A stretch of DNA of 63,190 nt from an uncultured Pseudobutyrivibrio sp. (GTDB lineage Bacteria > Bacillota > Clostridia > Lachnospirales > Lachnospiraceae). The stretch spans positions 1-63,190 of the forward strand of contig CAMJBT010000008.1 in assembly GCA_946403965.1 (NCBI GenBank), in the 5' to 3' direction. The position numbers and the translations under genes were made by a program. Under the pieces are notes generated by a model. That model was not told the origin of the DNA and did not search any database. It saw nothing but the letters and a program-made list of their open reading frames with translations. Below are positions 33,803-43,816 of this stretch, one piece after another; the stretch's first letter is position 1, and every line of letters starts with the position of its first letter.

Positions 33803-35095
33803 TTACTGCAGAAGATCGGTACGAATAAATCCTTCTGTCTTCTTGTATTTAACCTTTGTCCAGCCCTCTGCGTAGCTCATAACAACCTCAACAGTGTCGC
33901 CTGAATATGCCACCGCAACCTTTGAAGATGATGTATCCATCTTAGAGCGGATATTTGTAGTCTTTTTAATAGTAATCTTTGTGCCCTTTTCAAAAGAACC
34001 AACTGACTGGGTCTCTTCCTCTGTTGTCTCCTGATTGTCAGCTTCATCAGTAGATTTAACAGTTACTGCATCTTTTGTAATGTAAGCTGTTGTTCCTTCG
34101 AAATCGAACTTGTAGAAATCACCCTCTTCTCCGTATATTGTGATTGTCTTGCCCTTATCTATAGAGCCAAGGCGCTTACTATCTTTGTCAGCCTTTTCAC
34201 GAACATTTGCTCTAGAATTAATCTTTCCTTCGTAGGAGTTTTCCTTTTCTTCTTTCTCAGCAGCAGCCTTAGCTTCCTCTTCTTCTTTGGCTTTTGCCTC
34301 TTCCTCAGCCTTTGCTGCTTCTTCAGCAGTCTTTGCTTCCTCCTCAGCCTTTGCAGCCTCATCTGCAGCAACCTTTGCTTCATAATCATTGTTGAACTGA
34401 ACAATTGCTGTCTTTAATGTTTGGTTAAACAAAGTATCAAGAGCAGAATCACTAGCCAATGCTTTCTCGCATTTGTCGCTTATAGTGGCATTCTTTTCAA
34501 GAACATCTGGCTGACGAATAAATACAGATATCAAGTCAGAAACGTCTGTATCCATTTCGTATACATTGTTCTTCTGGTTGAATGTGCCGTAAAGATTGTT
34601 GATATAAAGCTTTCCATCTTTATTCTTCTCGATATAGAAGAAATCAAGACCAGGTGCTGTAGTATCGATGTCTTTGTACTTAACCTCTACTGTAACTGAT
34701 ACCAGATATGAATCCTTTGTAAGGCCCTCTTTTGTGAAAATCTCTATGTCATTATAGCTCTCTACATAGTCGCTAAGGAACTTGATATAGGCCTCTTCCT
34801 TATCACAAATAGGTGTGGCAAGCTTTTTGATTGTATCTGTATCGCCATCCTGATATGCCTTGAAGTAATCTTTGACAAGTTTATCCAGTTCTTTATTGTT
34901 GTTTTCTTTGTAGTCCTTGTATACCCCTGCGGTAGATTTAGTATCCGTTGATTTATCCGAAGTTCCAAGGAATAAAACCAGGTTCATACAAACGAAAACA
35001 AAACCTGCCAAGAAATATCTTTTATACTTAAAAACAAAATCTCCACAGAGACCTGCTAAATCTTTAATTTTTTGTATTATTTTATTGAAATCCAT
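33803..35095 (-). CDS. Membrane-anchored protein with two SH3b domains
   Basis: 430 residues. An N-terminal cytoplasmic stretch, one membrane helix (YFLAGFVFVCMNLVLFLG, about 26-45) and an exported region with an NTF2-like fold (about 65-190). A long Ala/Glu/Lys coiled coil (about 240-285) leads to two bacterial SH3 domains (about 290-345 and 365-430: GKINSRANVREKADKDSKRL and GTKITIKKTTNIRSKMDTSS). It probably binds the cell wall on the outside. GGAGGGG precedes the ATG. Confidence 0.7.
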   Translation of the reverse strand: MDFNKIIQKIKDLAGLCGDFVFKYKRYFLAGFVFVCMNLVLFLGTSDKSTDTKSTAGVYKDYKENNNKELDKLVKDYFKAYQDGDTDTIKKLATPICDKEEAYIKFLSDYVESYNDIEIFTKEGLTKDSYLVSVTVEVKYKDIDTTAPGLDFFYIEKNKDGKLYINNLYGTFNQKNNVYEMDTDVSDLISVFIRQPDVLEKNATISDKCEKALASDSALDTLFNQTLKTAIVQFNNDYEAKVAADEAAKAEEEAKTAEEAAKAEEEAKAKEEEEAKAAAEKEEKENSYEGKINSRANVREKADKDSKRLGSIDKGKTITIYGEEGDFYKFDFEGTTAYITKDAVTVKSTDEADNQETTEEETQSVGSFEKGTKITIKKTTNIRSKMDTSSSKVAVAYSGDTVEVVMSYAEGWTKVKYKKTEGFIRTDLLQ

Positions 35096-35130
35096 GTGCC
35101 CCTCCAGTAAGTTCTGTAGGCTAATTTAAC

Positions 35131-35204
35131 TGTAGACGGCCGGATTCGAACCGGCGGTCTTCGGAGTCGGAGTCCGATGCGTTATCCAGCTACGCTACGC
35201 CTAC
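35131..35204 (-). tRNA. tRNA-Arg (anticodon CCG)
   Basis: 74 nt on the minus strand. Acceptor GTAGGCG/CGTCTAC with one G-T pair and discriminator A; D-stem GCG/CGC; anticodon stem TCGGA/TCCGA with loop CTCCGAC (anticodon CCG, reading CGG); T-arm GCCGG-TTCGAAT-CCGGC. The 3' CCA is not encoded. Confidence 0.95.
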
Positions 35205-35346
35205 GAAATGCCTGCCGATTTATTTTAACACAAGTTACATTTCACATCAAATTATTTAAAAATAGAGGATTTATGGAAACTTTAGTTGATTAAAGTGTCA
35301 TAATAATCTAAACTATAGTAAATCATTAAGGGAGGTCGTTAGTGTC

Positions 35347-36201
35347 ATGAATCCTATTGGTTCTACTAAGCTATTGTGTCTACTGGGCAATCCAGTTTCC
35401 CACAGTATTTCACCTGCCATGCACAACTTGAGCTTCGATACGCTCAATCTTGACTATTCTTACATGGCTTTCAATATTGAAGAAGATAATTTTAATACTG
35501 CCGTAGAAGGTCTAAAAGCCTTAGGATGTGTAGGCTTCAATCTTACTATGCCTTTTAAAAATGCAATCATTCCACTATTAGATGAAATCGACAGCGTTGC
35601 ATCTCTTGCTCATTCCGTAAATACAGTTGTAAATGAAGACGGAAAATTAAAAGGCTATACCACAGATGGATATGGTTTTCTAAAGTCCATGACCGAATGT
35701 GGAATTTCATATAAAGGTTCCACATTGACAATGCTTGGTGCTGGTGGTGTGGCTACATCTATTGTTACACAGGCTGCCAACGATGGTGTTTCCAAAATCA
35801 ATATCTTCAAAAGAAAAAATGCAACATTTGAAAAAACATTAGATTTTGCTGACAGAATTTCTAAAGCTACAGAATGTGACTGCTTTGTATATGACATGGC
35901 CGATAAAGATATTATGGAATTTAGTCTCCAGGAATGTGATATCTTAATCAATGGAACAAATGTTGGAATGGGTGATGATGACACCTCTTTGGTGCCTCCT
36001 GAATATTTGCATCCTGCACTTACCGTATGTGATACAATTTATCATCCTGAACAGACACGTCTTTTAAAGGATGCTGCCGCAAAGGGCTGCAAGACCATGA
36101 ATGGAAAGTTTATGCTTCTCTATCAGGGTGCCGCCGCCTTCAAGCTTTGGACTGGCCAGGATATGCCTGTTGAAATAGTTAAGGAAAGATACTTCAGTTA
36201 A
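35347..36201 (+). CDS. aroE: Shikimate dehydrogenase
   Basis: 284 residues. Substrate-binding NPVSHSISPAMHN near the start, catalytic Lys in NLTMPFKNAI, NAD(P)-binding MLGAGGVATSIV and INGTNVGMG. It reduces 3-dehydroshikimate in the shikimate pathway. Ribosome site GGGAGG lies 12 bp before the ATG. The next gene, 90 bp on, is DAHP synthase, the first step of the same pathway, so they form a pathway pair. Confidence 0.92.
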   Translation: MNPIGSTKLLCLLGNPVSHSISPAMHNLSFDTLNLDYSYMAFNIEEDNFNTAVEGLKALGCVGFNLTMPFKNAIIPLLDEIDSVASLAHSVNTVVNEDGKLKGYTTDGYGFLKSMTECGISYKGSTLTMLGAGGVATSIVTQAANDGVSKINIFKRKNATFEKTLDFADRISKATECDCFVYDMADKDIMEFSLQECDILINGTNVGMGDDDTSLVPPEYLHPALTVCDTIYHPEQTRLLKDAAAKGCKTMNGKFMLLYQGAAAFKLWTGQDMPVEIVKERYFS

Positions 36202-36292
36202 TAATTTAGGCATGGTCTTCTCTTCTTTTATCAGTATAAAGAGCAAAATCTGTCTGAAAAAAATAATAAAAAAATAGAAACGAGGAAAGAAA

Positions 36293-37324
36293 ATGAGCTT
36301 CACTTACTTAAAGAAAATGCCAACCCCTGAAGAGATTAAAGAAATGCTTCCAGTTCCTGAGAAAGTTCAAGAATTAAAGAAGCAGCGTGATAAAGAGGTT
36401 GCCGATATTATCACCGGAAAAGATGATCGATTTTTATGTATCATTGGACCTTGCTCTGCCGACAACGAGGATGCAGTTTGCGAATACATCAACAAGCTTT
36501 CTCGTGTTGCTGAGGATATTAAAGACAAGGTTTTGGTAGTTCCTCGTATCTACACAAACAAGCCACGTACTACAGGAAGCGGCTATAAAGGCATCGCTTC
36601 TCAGCCAGACCCAAATGAAGCGCCAGACATGGTTGCTGGCCTCATTGCTATGAGAAAAATGCATATCCGTGCTATGGAAGAATCTGAACTTACAGCCGCA
36701 GACGAAATGCTATATCCTGAGAACTGGGGCTATGTAGATGATCTTCTTTCATACGTTGCAATTGGTGCTCGTTCTGTGGAGGATCAACATCATCGCTTAA
36801 CAGTTTCTGGCTTTGATGTTGCATCTGGTATGAAAAACCCTACTTCAGGTGATTTCTCAGTAATGCTCAACTCAGTATACGCTGCACAACATCCACATCA
36901 CTTCACCTTCTCAGGCTACGAGGTAAAGACAAGTGGAAATCCTCTTGCTCACACAATCCTTAGAGGAGCTGTTTCAAAGCACGGCAACAGCACACAGAAC
37001 TACCACTACGAAGATCTTATCCGTCTTCACAATATGTATGAGGAAATGGATCTTGTAAATCCTGCTTGTATCATCGATGCTAACCACTCAAACTCAAACA
37101 AGCAGTTTAAGGAACAAATCAGAATCGTTAAAGAAGTGATGCACAACCGTAATCACTCAGACGACATCAAGAAATTGGTAAAGGGTGTTATGATTGAAAG
37201 CTACCTTGTGGAAGGTTGCCAGCCAATCTCTGACCACCAGACCTATGGACAATCAATCACTGACCCATGCCTAGGTTGGGAAGACACTCGTCACCTGCTC
37301 TACACTATAGCAGAAAGAAACTAA
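36293..37324 (+). CDS. aroF: 3-deoxy-7-phosphoheptulonate (DAHP) synthase, class I
   Basis: 343 residues of the AroF/G/H type. Conserved IIGPCSADNEDAV, VVPRIYTNKPRTTGSGYKG, GARSVEDQHHR, DANHSNSNKQ and GWEDTRHLL with the metal and phosphoenolpyruvate ligands. It condenses PEP with erythrose 4-phosphate. GAGGAAAG precedes the ATG. It follows aroE and ends in a strong terminator. Which aromatic amino acid inhibits it cannot be told from sequence by eye. Confidence 0.92.
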   Translation: MSFTYLKKMPTPEEIKEMLPVPEKVQELKKQRDKEVADIITGKDDRFLCIIGPCSADNEDAVCEYINKLSRVAEDIKDKVLVVPRIYTNKPRTTGSGYKGIASQPDPNEAPDMVAGLIAMRKMHIRAMEESELTAADEMLYPENWGYVDDLLSYVAIGARSVEDQHHRLTVSGFDVASGMKNPTSGDFSVMLNSVYAAQHPHHFTFSGYEVKTSGNPLAHTILRGAVSKHGNSTQNYHYEDLIRLHNMYEEMDLVNPACIIDANHSNSNKQFKEQIRIVKEVMHNRNHSDDIKKLVKGVMIESYLVEGCQPISDHQTYGQSITDPCLGWEDTRHLLYTIAERN

Positions 37325-37333
37325 AACACTAAT

Positions 37334-37379
37334 CCCCTAGTTGGTATGAATGTTTACATACACAACTAGGGGATTTTTT
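37334..37379 (+). terminator. Terminator of aroE-aroF
   Basis: Perfect 10-bp stem CCCCTAGTTG/CAACTAGGGG (37334-37343 and 37363-37372) followed by ATTTTTT. Confidence 0.85.
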
Positions 37380-37587
37380 AACCAACTTTATTATTCTTAT
37401 CAAGCTTATTATAAATATAACTAATAGCAAAACAAAGTAAACCACATACTAAGAAACTTGCCGCCCTTAAAGCAAGATTATCATAAGAAATATCTATTAT
37501 TATCAGTTTTATAACACTAATAATCGAAAGCACCAATCCATATCTAGCTTCCAAATCACGGATTCTATCAAGTTCATTTCCCTCCAT
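37378..37587 (-). CDS. Small two-helix membrane protein
   Basis: 69 residues: MEGNELDRIRDLEARYGLVL then two hydrophobic helices (about 16-34 and 41-61) and a basic end. It resembles the extreme C-terminus of large multi-helix membrane proteins (DUF2339-like) but has its own AGGAG site 7 bp before the ATG, so it may be a real small protein. The stop overlaps the convergent aroF terminator. Confidence 0.5.
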   Translation of the reverse strand: MEGNELDRIRDLEARYGLVLSIISVIKLIIIDISYDNLALRAASFLVCGLLCFAISYIYNKLDKNNKVG

Positions 37588-37611
37588 GGTACTTATCTCC
37601 TTTTCTTAAAT

Positions 37612-38154
37612 CTATTGATTCTGCCTTGCTGCGTAGGCCATGATGGCTGCAACAGTTTTGGCATCTTGGAGCTTGCCAGCGTAGCACATATCCATAAGGT
37701 CTTTTAATTCCCAAGATTCAATATCAATCTCTTCAGATTCATCTAAATGCTGCTCTCCGATTTTCACCAAATCTGTAGCTAAGTAAACATCTATTAGCTC
37801 ATCACAGAATGCAACAGTGGATTTCAACGATAAAAGCTTTTCTAATTTCCCAGCATGATATCCTGTTTCTTCTTCCAACTCTCTTTGAGCGCAAATTGCT
37901 GTATCTTCATTCACAGAATCACGCTTTCCAGCTGGAACCTCCAAAGTTTCTCTTTCAAGTGCATTTCTATATTGACGTACCATAAGTATTTTACCATCAG
38001 GCTTTACTGCAAGCACACATGCAGCACCCATTCTATGGCTTATAAAATCCCACTTTTCTTCCTTTCCATTTGGAAGAAGCATGGTATCCTCATAAAAATC
38101 CAAAATAGAACCCTGATACACTAATTCTCTTTTAATACGCTTTATTTCCTGCAT
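37612..38154 (-). CDS. nudF: ADP-ribose pyrophosphatase-type NUDIX hydrolase
   Basis: 180 residues. NUDIX box GKRDSVNEDTAICAQRELEEETGY with the preceding LEVPAGK and following SPG-like region replaced by LKSTVAFCDE, as in NudF-type enzymes that split ADP-ribose to AMP and ribose 5-phosphate. The ATG at 38154 follows GAGGAG; a longer in-frame start lacks a site. It is 24 bp before the small membrane gene, so the two may be co-transcribed. Confidence 0.8.
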   Translation of the reverse strand: MQEIKRIKRELVYQGSILDFYEDTMLLPNGKEEKWDFISHRMGAACVLAVKPDGKILMVRQYRNALERETLEVPAGKRDSVNEDTAICAQRELEEETGYHAGKLEKLLSLKSTVAFCDELIDVYLATDLVKIGEQHLDESEEIDIESWELKDLMDMCYAGKLQDAKTVAAIMAYAARQNQ

Positions 38155-38297
38155 GATTATTCTCCTCGTTCGTTTCTTTATAAAGATTTCATGGGGACTC
38201 CTTAAAGAAAAAAGCATAGGTTTTTGATTTTCCTCAGAAAAACAGTCATAATAATCTATTTCTTAAAAATTATTATTGCTTTTATACATAGGAGTTC

Positions 38298-38324
38298 AAA
38301 AAAAGCGGCTGGATAACCAGCCGC
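38298..38324 (-). terminator. Terminator of rny
   Basis: Perfect 8-bp GC-rich stem GCGGCTGG/CCAGCCGC, ATAA loop, then T7 on the minus strand, immediately after the rny stop. Confidence 0.85.
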
Positions 38325-38330
38325 CATAAA

Positions 38331-39878
38331 TTACTTAGCATAATCTGTAACTCGTGATTCACGAATCACATTGACTTTAATCTGTCCTGGATACTCAAGC
38401 TGATTCTCAATCTGCTTTGAAATATCCCTTGCCATGATGACCATATCGGCATCTGTAACCTGTTCAGGAACCACCATGATTCGAATCTCTCTACCTGCTT
38501 GAATAGCAAAAGATTTTTCTACACCCTTAAAACTGTTTGAAATTTCTTCTAATTCTTTTAATCTGTTTGTGTATGTCTCCATAGCCTCGCGTCTTGCACC
38601 AGGTCTAGCTGCACTAATTGTATCAGCTGCCTGAACAATACAAGCTATAAGAGTTTCTGGCTCTACATCGCCATGATGTGCCTCTACAGCATTAACAACT
38701 GTCTGAGACTCTTTGTACTTACGACAAAGATCTGCGCCGAGCTGTACGTGTGTACCCTCCTGCTCTCTATCTACTGCCTTTCCAATGTCATGGAGTAAAC
38801 CAGCACGCTTAGCTACTCTAACATCAAGACCAAGCTCTGCAGCAAGTAATCCTGATAACTGAGCAACCTCGATAGAATGCTTAAGAACATTCTGACCGTA
38901 GCTAGTTCTGAATTTCATCTTTCCAAGAAGTCTAAGAAGTTCTGGGTGAATACCCTGTACACCAACCTCGAGTGCAGCTGCATCGCCTTCTTCTCGAATC
39001 TGCTGTTCAACTTCTTTTTTAGCCTTTTCAACTGTCTCTTCAATTCTAGCTGGATGAATACGACCATCAACAATGAGCTTTTCGAGAGCAATACGTGCAA
39101 TTTCACGTCTTACTGGATCGAATGCAGATAATATAACTGCTTCAGGAGTATCATCAATAATGAGTTCAACGCCAGTCATTGTCTCAAGTGTACGGATATT
39201 TCTACCCTCACGACCAATGATACGACCCTTCATTTCATCGTTTGGAAGCTGTACAACAGAGATTGTAGTCTCCGCAACATGATCTGCTGAGCACTTCTGA
39301 ATAGCACTAACAACAATATCACGAGCTTTTTTATCAGCTTCATCCTTTGCCTGTGTAAGACTTTCCTTAATAAGCTTTGCTGCGTCTAATTTGACGTCTT
39401 CTTCTACAGATTTTAAAAGTTGTTCTTTTGCTTGTTCGGAGGTAAGTCCTGAGATTCTCTCTAGTTCCTGTACACGCTGTTGATTTAACTTTGCAACCTC
39501 TTCTCGCTGCTTGTTAAGCTGCTGTTCCTGACGAGCAAATTCAGCTTCTCTTTTTTCTGCAGCCTCGAGCTTCTTCTCAAGATTATCTTCCTTCTGAGAT
39601 ATTCTATGCTCGCTGCGCTGAATTTCTGCTCGGCGCTCACGGATTTCCTTGTCAAGATCATTCTTCTGCTTCATGGCATCTTCCTTTGCCTCAAGCATAG
39701 CTTCTCTCTTCTTGGCTTCCGCACTCTTTACTGCCTCATCGATAATCTCACGTGCCTTTTCTTCGGCAGAACCAATTTTTTTCTTTGCCTGATTCTTGTG
39801 ATAACTATTGGCGATAGCAAGAGTAACAACAACTGCGATAGCGGCAACGACAAGACAACTAATAATCGTTACGCCCAC
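38331..39878 (-). CDS. rny: Ribonuclease Y
   Basis: 515 residues. N-terminal membrane anchor ([19 protein letters not shown]), a long coiled coil (about 30-200), a KH domain ([17 protein letters not shown]) and an HD domain ([10 protein letters not shown]). It starts mRNA decay at the membrane. The start is a GTG 8 bp after AAGGAGG. It lies downstream of recX-recA, separated by about 150 bp. Confidence 0.93.
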   Translation of the reverse strand: MGVTIISCLVVAAIAVVVTLAIANSYHKNQAKKKIGSAEEKAREIIDEAVKSAEAKKREAMLEAKEDAMKQKNDLDKEIRERRAEIQRSEHRISQKEDNLEKKLEAAEKREAEFARQEQQLNKQREEVAKLNQQRVQELERISGLTSEQAKEQLLKSVEEDVKLDAAKLIKESLTQAKDEADKKARDIVVSAIQKCSADHVAETTISVVQLPNDEMKGRIIGREGRNIRTLETMTGVELIIDDTPEAVILSAFDPVRREIARIALEKLIVDGRIHPARIEETVEKAKKEVEQQIREEGDAAALEVGVQGIHPELLRLLGKMKFRTSYGQNVLKHSIEVAQLSGLLAAELGLDVRVAKRAGLLHDIGKAVDREQEGTHVQLGADLCRKYKESQTVVNAVEAHHGDVEPETLIACIVQAADTISAARPGARREAMETYTNRLKELEEISNSFKGVEKSFAIQAGREIRIMVVPEQVTDADMVIMARDISKQIENQLEYPGQIKVNVIRESRVTDYAK

Positions 39879-40022
39879 AGGAGCACCTCCTTATTAAATT
39901 TCTAAATTGAATATAAAATAAAAGCATTATAGCTCTCATTTATAAATATCAACACAATTAGTTTAACTTTATAGTGGGCTTCTGTCAAGACTGACTATAC
40001 CATATATAGTGTTTGAAATCCC

Positions 40023-40616
40023 TTAGTTTAGCGCCTTGCTGATAGCATCTGAAGAGAACCCTCGTCCGGCCAAAAATCGATACATTTTCGCCCTATCTTC
40101 ATAGGTAGCTTCTTCTCTGTTATACCCCTTTTTTACAAGTAGCTTTTGGATTAAATCCTGCTCATCTCCTGTGTATTCTTCATCCAATACTCGCTCGATT
40201 ACTTCTGCAGAAATCCCCTTTTGCATCAAATCCTGTTTAAGGCGCATTCGGCTGCGACTGTCCTGGTAAAATCTAACGTGACTTGCTGCCATACGGGCAT
40301 CATCAAGATAGCCATATTCATTTATGTAATCGATTGCTACATCAATGATATCAGTGCTATATCCACCTTCTTTTAGCTTGTCTCGAAGGTTCTTTTCGGA
40401 ACGATCCTGTTTTTCCAAAAGATGCAGCGCACGCTTCTTACATCGTGGAATCAGAATTTCTGAAACAATCTGATGGTAGTCTGCATCTGAAAGAAACGCT
40501 CCCTCTTCAATACCATAGCTTTCATATTCCTTTTTATATAGAACAAAATCTGTCCCGTTGTCGAGACAGATTTTTGCTCTTCCCTTGGATAATTTAACAA
40601 GAGATGTAATTTCCAT
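40023..40616 (-). CDS. recX: RecA regulator RecX
   Basis: 197 residues with three-helix repeats: ALHLLEKQDRSEKNLRDKLK, IDYINEYGYLDDARMAASHV and the C-terminal FLAGRGFSSDAISKALN. It modulates RecA filaments. Its ATG is 2 bp after the recA stop, so it is translated from the recA transcript and should be SOS-induced with it. Confidence 0.9.
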   Translation of the reverse strand: MEITSLVKLSKGRAKICLDNGTDFVLYKKEYESYGIEEGAFLSDADYHQIVSEILIPRCKKRALHLLEKQDRSEKNLRDKLKEGGYSTDIIDVAIDYINEYGYLDDARMAASHVRFYQDSRSRMRLKQDLMQKGISAEVIERVLDEEYTGDEQDLIQKLLVKKGYNREEATYEDRAKMYRFLAGRGFSSDAISKALN

Positions 40617-40618
40617 AA

Positions 40619-41674
40619 TTATTCAATAACCTCTGTAGGGATATCTTCCTTTTCACCACCAACTAAACCAACTTCACTTTCGTCAGACTCTGCATAGTGA
40701 TCACGAATAGCCTCCGCTATTTCTTCACGAACCTCTGGGTTCTGCTTTAAATAATTCTTTGCGTTCTCACGTCCCTGACCAATCTTTTCTCCGAGATATG
40801 CATACCAAGCGCCAGACTTCTGAACAATATCAAGGTTTGTAGCTACATCAAGGATATCACCCTCTCGTGAAATACCTTCACCAAACATGATATCAAACTC
40901 TGCCTCTCTGAATGGAGGTGCCACCTTGTTCTTTACAATCTTTGCACGAGTTCTATTTCCAATAACCTCTCCATTTGCCTTGAGAGCCTCGATACGACGA
41001 ACATCGATACGAACTGATGCATAGAACTTAAGAGCTCTACCACCTGTAGTAGTCTCCGGGTTTCCGAACATAACGCCAACCTTTTCACGAAGCTGGTTGA
41101 TGAAAATGACTACGCAATTTGTCTTGGCAACGATACTTGTAAGCTTACGCATTGCCTGTGACATCAAACGAGCGTGAAGACCAACATGGCTATCACCCAT
41201 ATCTCCATCGATTTCTGCCTTTGGAACAAGTGCTGCAACTGAATCCACAACAATGATATCCATAGCTCCAGAACGTATCATTGTCTCTGTGATTTCAAGA
41301 GCCTGCTCACCATTATCAGGCTGTGATATATATAAATCGTCAATATTGACACCTATTGCCTTTGCATATTTAGGATCAAGTGCGTGCTCTGCATCGATGA
41401 AACCTGCAATACCACCTGCCTTCTGAACCTCCGCTACTGCATGAAGGGCAAGTGTAGTTTTACCAGATGATTCTGGACCATAGATTTCAATGATACGGCC
41501 CTTAGGGAAGCCTCCCTGTCCAAGAGCAATATCAAGACTGATAGAACCTGTAGGAACTGTCTCTACCTGAATGTTTGCTCCCTCTCCAAGCTTCATTACT
41601 GAGCCCTTGCCATATTGTTTTTCAATCTGCGAAATCGCAGCATCTAACGCTTTTAACTTATCTTCATTTGCCAT
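40619..41674 (-). CDS. recA: Recombinase RecA
   Basis: 351 residues. Walker [38 protein letters not shown], loop L2 [20 protein letters not shown], and the acidic C-terminus. It performs homologous recombination and triggers LexA self-cleavage. GGAGG precedes the ATG. It is under the promoter and SOS box just upstream. Confidence 0.96.
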   Translation of the reverse strand: MANEDKLKALDAAISQIEKQYGKGSVMKLGEGANIQVETVPTGSISLDIALGQGGFPKGRIIEIYGPESSGKTTLALHAVAEVQKAGGIAGFIDAEHALDPKYAKAIGVNIDDLYISQPDNGEQALEITETMIRSGAMDIIVVDSVAALVPKAEIDGDMGDSHVGLHARLMSQAMRKLTSIVAKTNCVVIFINQLREKVGVMFGNPETTTGGRALKFYASVRIDVRRIEALKANGEVIGNRTRAKIVKNKVAPPFREAEFDIMFGEGISREGDILDVATNLDIVQKSGAWYAYLGEKIGQGRENAKNYLKQNPEVREEIAEAIRDHYAESDESEVGLVGGEKEDIPTEVIE

Positions 41675-41692
41675 AATATAAAACCTCCGTTC

Positions 41693-41706
41693 GGAACAAC
41701 TGTTCG
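41693..41706 (-). promoter_or_regulatory. LexA (SOS) box of recA
   Basis: CGAACAGTTGTTCC on the minus strand fits the Gram-positive consensus CGAAC-N4-GTTCG with one mismatch. It lies just downstream of the -10 element, around +7 to +20, a usual place for repression. Confidence 0.75.
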
Positions 41707-41719
41707 CTTTCTAAATATA

Positions 41720-41748
41720 ATAATAGTGAAACCAATACTGATTGTCAA
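41720..41748 (-). promoter_or_regulatory. recA promoter
   Basis: -35 TTGACA (41743-41748), 17 bp, -10 TATTAT (41720-41725). Confidence 0.8.
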
Positions 41749-41780
41749 CAAAAATAATGGGAATAAAAAAGAAAAATAAA

Positions 41781-41812
41781 AATAAAATAGACAGTGGTGA
41801 CGAGCCACTGTC
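41781..41812 (-). terminator. Terminator of prfC
   Basis: Perfect 8-bp stem GACAGTGG/CCACTGTC (41790-41797 and 41805-41812) followed by TATTTTATTTTT on the minus strand, isolating recA from prfC. Confidence 0.8.
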
Positions 41813-41858
41813 CATTAATATACAATCATTAAATTATTTCGTCAAGAAAAAGTTTTAT

Positions 41859-43448
41859 TTAATTTGTACCAAACTCAGAAAGAACCAATCCTTCATTTCT
41901 GTCCTGAACCATCCCCACTGACCATGAGTTTACAAACAGAAGAAGTGGTCTATCCTTAAGATCTTTTATTTTCTTCATGTCTGATGTACCAGAGATTTTG
42001 TCTATGTCGTAATCTCCTTCAATCCATCTGATATGCTCATAAGGAAGATTTTCAAGACCAATTTCTACATTGTATTCATTGTTCAAGCGATATTTTAAAA
42101 CATCAAACTGAAGTACACCAACAACACCTACAATGATTTCCTCCATACCTGTGTTGAACTCCTGGAAAATCTGGATAGCACCCTCTTGAGCAATTTGAGT
42201 GATACCTTTCATGAATTGCTTACGTTTCATGGTATCAATCTGACGAACACGCGCAAAATGCTCTGGAGCGAAGGTTGGTATACCTTCGAACTTGAAAGGC
42301 TTCTTTGCTGAAGTAAATGTATCTCCAATGCTGTAAAGACCTGGATCAAAAACACCGATAATGTCGCCTGCATAAGCCTTGTCTACAATCTTTCGCTCAT
42401 CAGCCATCATCTGCTGCGGTGCAGAAAGCTTTGCCTTACGTCCGCCCTGAACATGAAGATAATCCTTTGAAGCATCAAATGTTCCTGAGCAAATACGAAG
42501 AAATGCGACTCTATCACGATGAGCCTTATTCATATTTGCTTGTATTTTAAATACGAAAGCAGAGAAATCCTCTGAAAATGGGCTAATTTCACCTGCATCA
42601 CTGTTGCGAGGAAGTGGGCTGTAAGTCATCTGTAAGAAATGCTCAAGGAAAGTCTCTACGCCAAAGTTTGTGAGAGCCGAACCAAAGAATACTGGTGAAA
42701 GCTCTCCGGCAGATACTAAATCCTGATCAAATTCAGCTCCAGCGCCATCAAGGAGCTCAAGCTCCTCCATAAGCTGGTCGTATTTCTCCTGACCAATTTC
42801 ATCCTTTAAAGCAGGATCATCGATGGAAAGGATGCGTTCCTCTCCCTGTTTTGTACCCTTTTGTGTATCTGAGAATATACGAACAGTACGGTCGTTTCTA
42901 TCATAAACGCCCTTGAATTCCTTTCCTGAACCAATTGGCCAGTTTACAGGAACAGTAGCGATTCCAAGCTCGTTTTCTATATCATCTAAAAGCTCAAAAG
43001 TATCGTTTGCGTCTCTATCCATCTTGTTGATGAAAGTAAAAATAGGAATATGTCTCATAACACAAACCTTGAAAAGCTTACGTGTCTGTGCCTCAACACC
43101 CTTTGACGCATCGATAACCATTACAGCTGAGTCTGCAGCCATAAGTGTACGGTATGTATCCTCTGAGAAATCCTGGTGACCAGGTGTATCAAGGATATTG
43201 ATGCAATATCCATCATATTCGAACTGAAGAACTGATGAAGTAACAGAAATACCTCTCTCCTTCTCGATTTCCATCCAGTCAGACACTGCGTGTCTTGCAG
43301 TAGCCTTTCCTTTTACTGAACCAGCCAGATTAATCTGACCACCATATAGAAGGAATTTCTCTGTAAGTGTGGTTTTACCTGCATCGGGATGGGAAATTAT
43401 CGCAAATGTACGGCGACGCTTTATCTCTTCTTCAACTGTATAAGCCAT
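41859..43448 (-). CDS. prfC: Peptide chain release factor 3
   Basis: 529 residues. Translational GTPase motifs: G1 SHPDAGKTTL, the G2 ERGISVTSSV, G3 DTPGHQDF and G4 NKMDRD, then domains II and III typical of RF3. It recycles RF1/RF2 from the ribosome after peptide release. GGAGG precedes the ATG. It lies about 85 bp after rpsU with a terminator between. Confidence 0.92.
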   Translation of the reverse strand: MAYTVEEEIKRRRTFAIISHPDAGKTTLTEKFLLYGGQINLAGSVKGKATARHAVSDWMEIEKERGISVTSSVLQFEYDGYCINILDTPGHQDFSEDTYRTLMAADSAVMVIDASKGVEAQTRKLFKVCVMRHIPIFTFINKMDRDANDTFELLDDIENELGIATVPVNWPIGSGKEFKGVYDRNDRTVRIFSDTQKGTKQGEERILSIDDPALKDEIGQEKYDQLMEELELLDGAGAEFDQDLVSAGELSPVFFGSALTNFGVETFLEHFLQMTYSPLPRNSDAGEISPFSEDFSAFVFKIQANMNKAHRDRVAFLRICSGTFDASKDYLHVQGGRKAKLSAPQQMMADERKIVDKAYAGDIIGVFDPGLYSIGDTFTSAKKPFKFEGIPTFAPEHFARVRQIDTMKRKQFMKGITQIAQEGAIQIFQEFNTGMEEIIVGVVGVLQFDVLKYRLNNEYNVEIGLENLPYEHIRWIEGDYDIDKISGTSDMKKIKDLKDRPLLLFVNSWSVGMVQDRNEGLVLSEFGTN

Positions 43449-43474
43449 TTAAACCTCCAAAATTATCAAAAACC

Positions 43475-43505
43475 GAAAAATAGCCTGTACCGCATTGGTA
43501 CAGGC
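43475..43505 (-). terminator. Terminator between rpsU and prfC
   Basis: Perfect 9-bp stem GCCTGTACC/GGTACAGGC (43483-43491 and 43497-43505) followed by TATTTTTC on the minus strand. Confidence 0.8.
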
Positions 43506-43532
43506 CATAAATTCAAAATTGTAAGCGGTAAA

Positions 43533-43706
43533 TTAGTATTTACGCTTTCTAGCAGCCTCAGACTTCTTCTTACGCTTTACTGAAGGCTTCTCATAGTGCT
43601 CACGCTTACGAATCTCCTGCTGGATACCAGCCTTAGCACAGTTTCTCTTAAATCTACGAAGAGCGCTGTCTAATGACTCGTTTTCTTTAACTGTAACATA
43701 TGACAT
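43533..43706 (-). CDS. rpsU: 30S ribosomal protein S21
   Basis: 57 residues: [20 protein letters not shown], then a very basic helix region ending [18 protein letters not shown]. This is the full normal length for S21. AGGA lies 7 bp before the ATG. The gene is flanked by terminators on the downstream side and likely forms its own transcript. S21 acts in translation initiation in the small subunit. Confidence 0.95.
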   Translation of the reverse strand: MSYVTVKENESLDSALRRFKRNCAKAGIQQEIRKREHYEKPSVKRKKKSEAARKRKY

Positions 43707-43816
43707 AGTCTAATCCTAACCTCCCTCCATCTGGGGACTTGTACTCATTAATCTAAAAGCACTAACAAACATTGTAGCACAAATCAAATATTTGTCAACA
43801 TTTATCTCAATTTATT

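Noticed and set aside
34220-34400. Tandem repeats in the SH3-protein gene
   Set aside because: The Ala/Glu/Lys-rich stretch gives repetitive codons, but it is an ordinary coiled-coil low-complexity region and not a defined DNA repeat.
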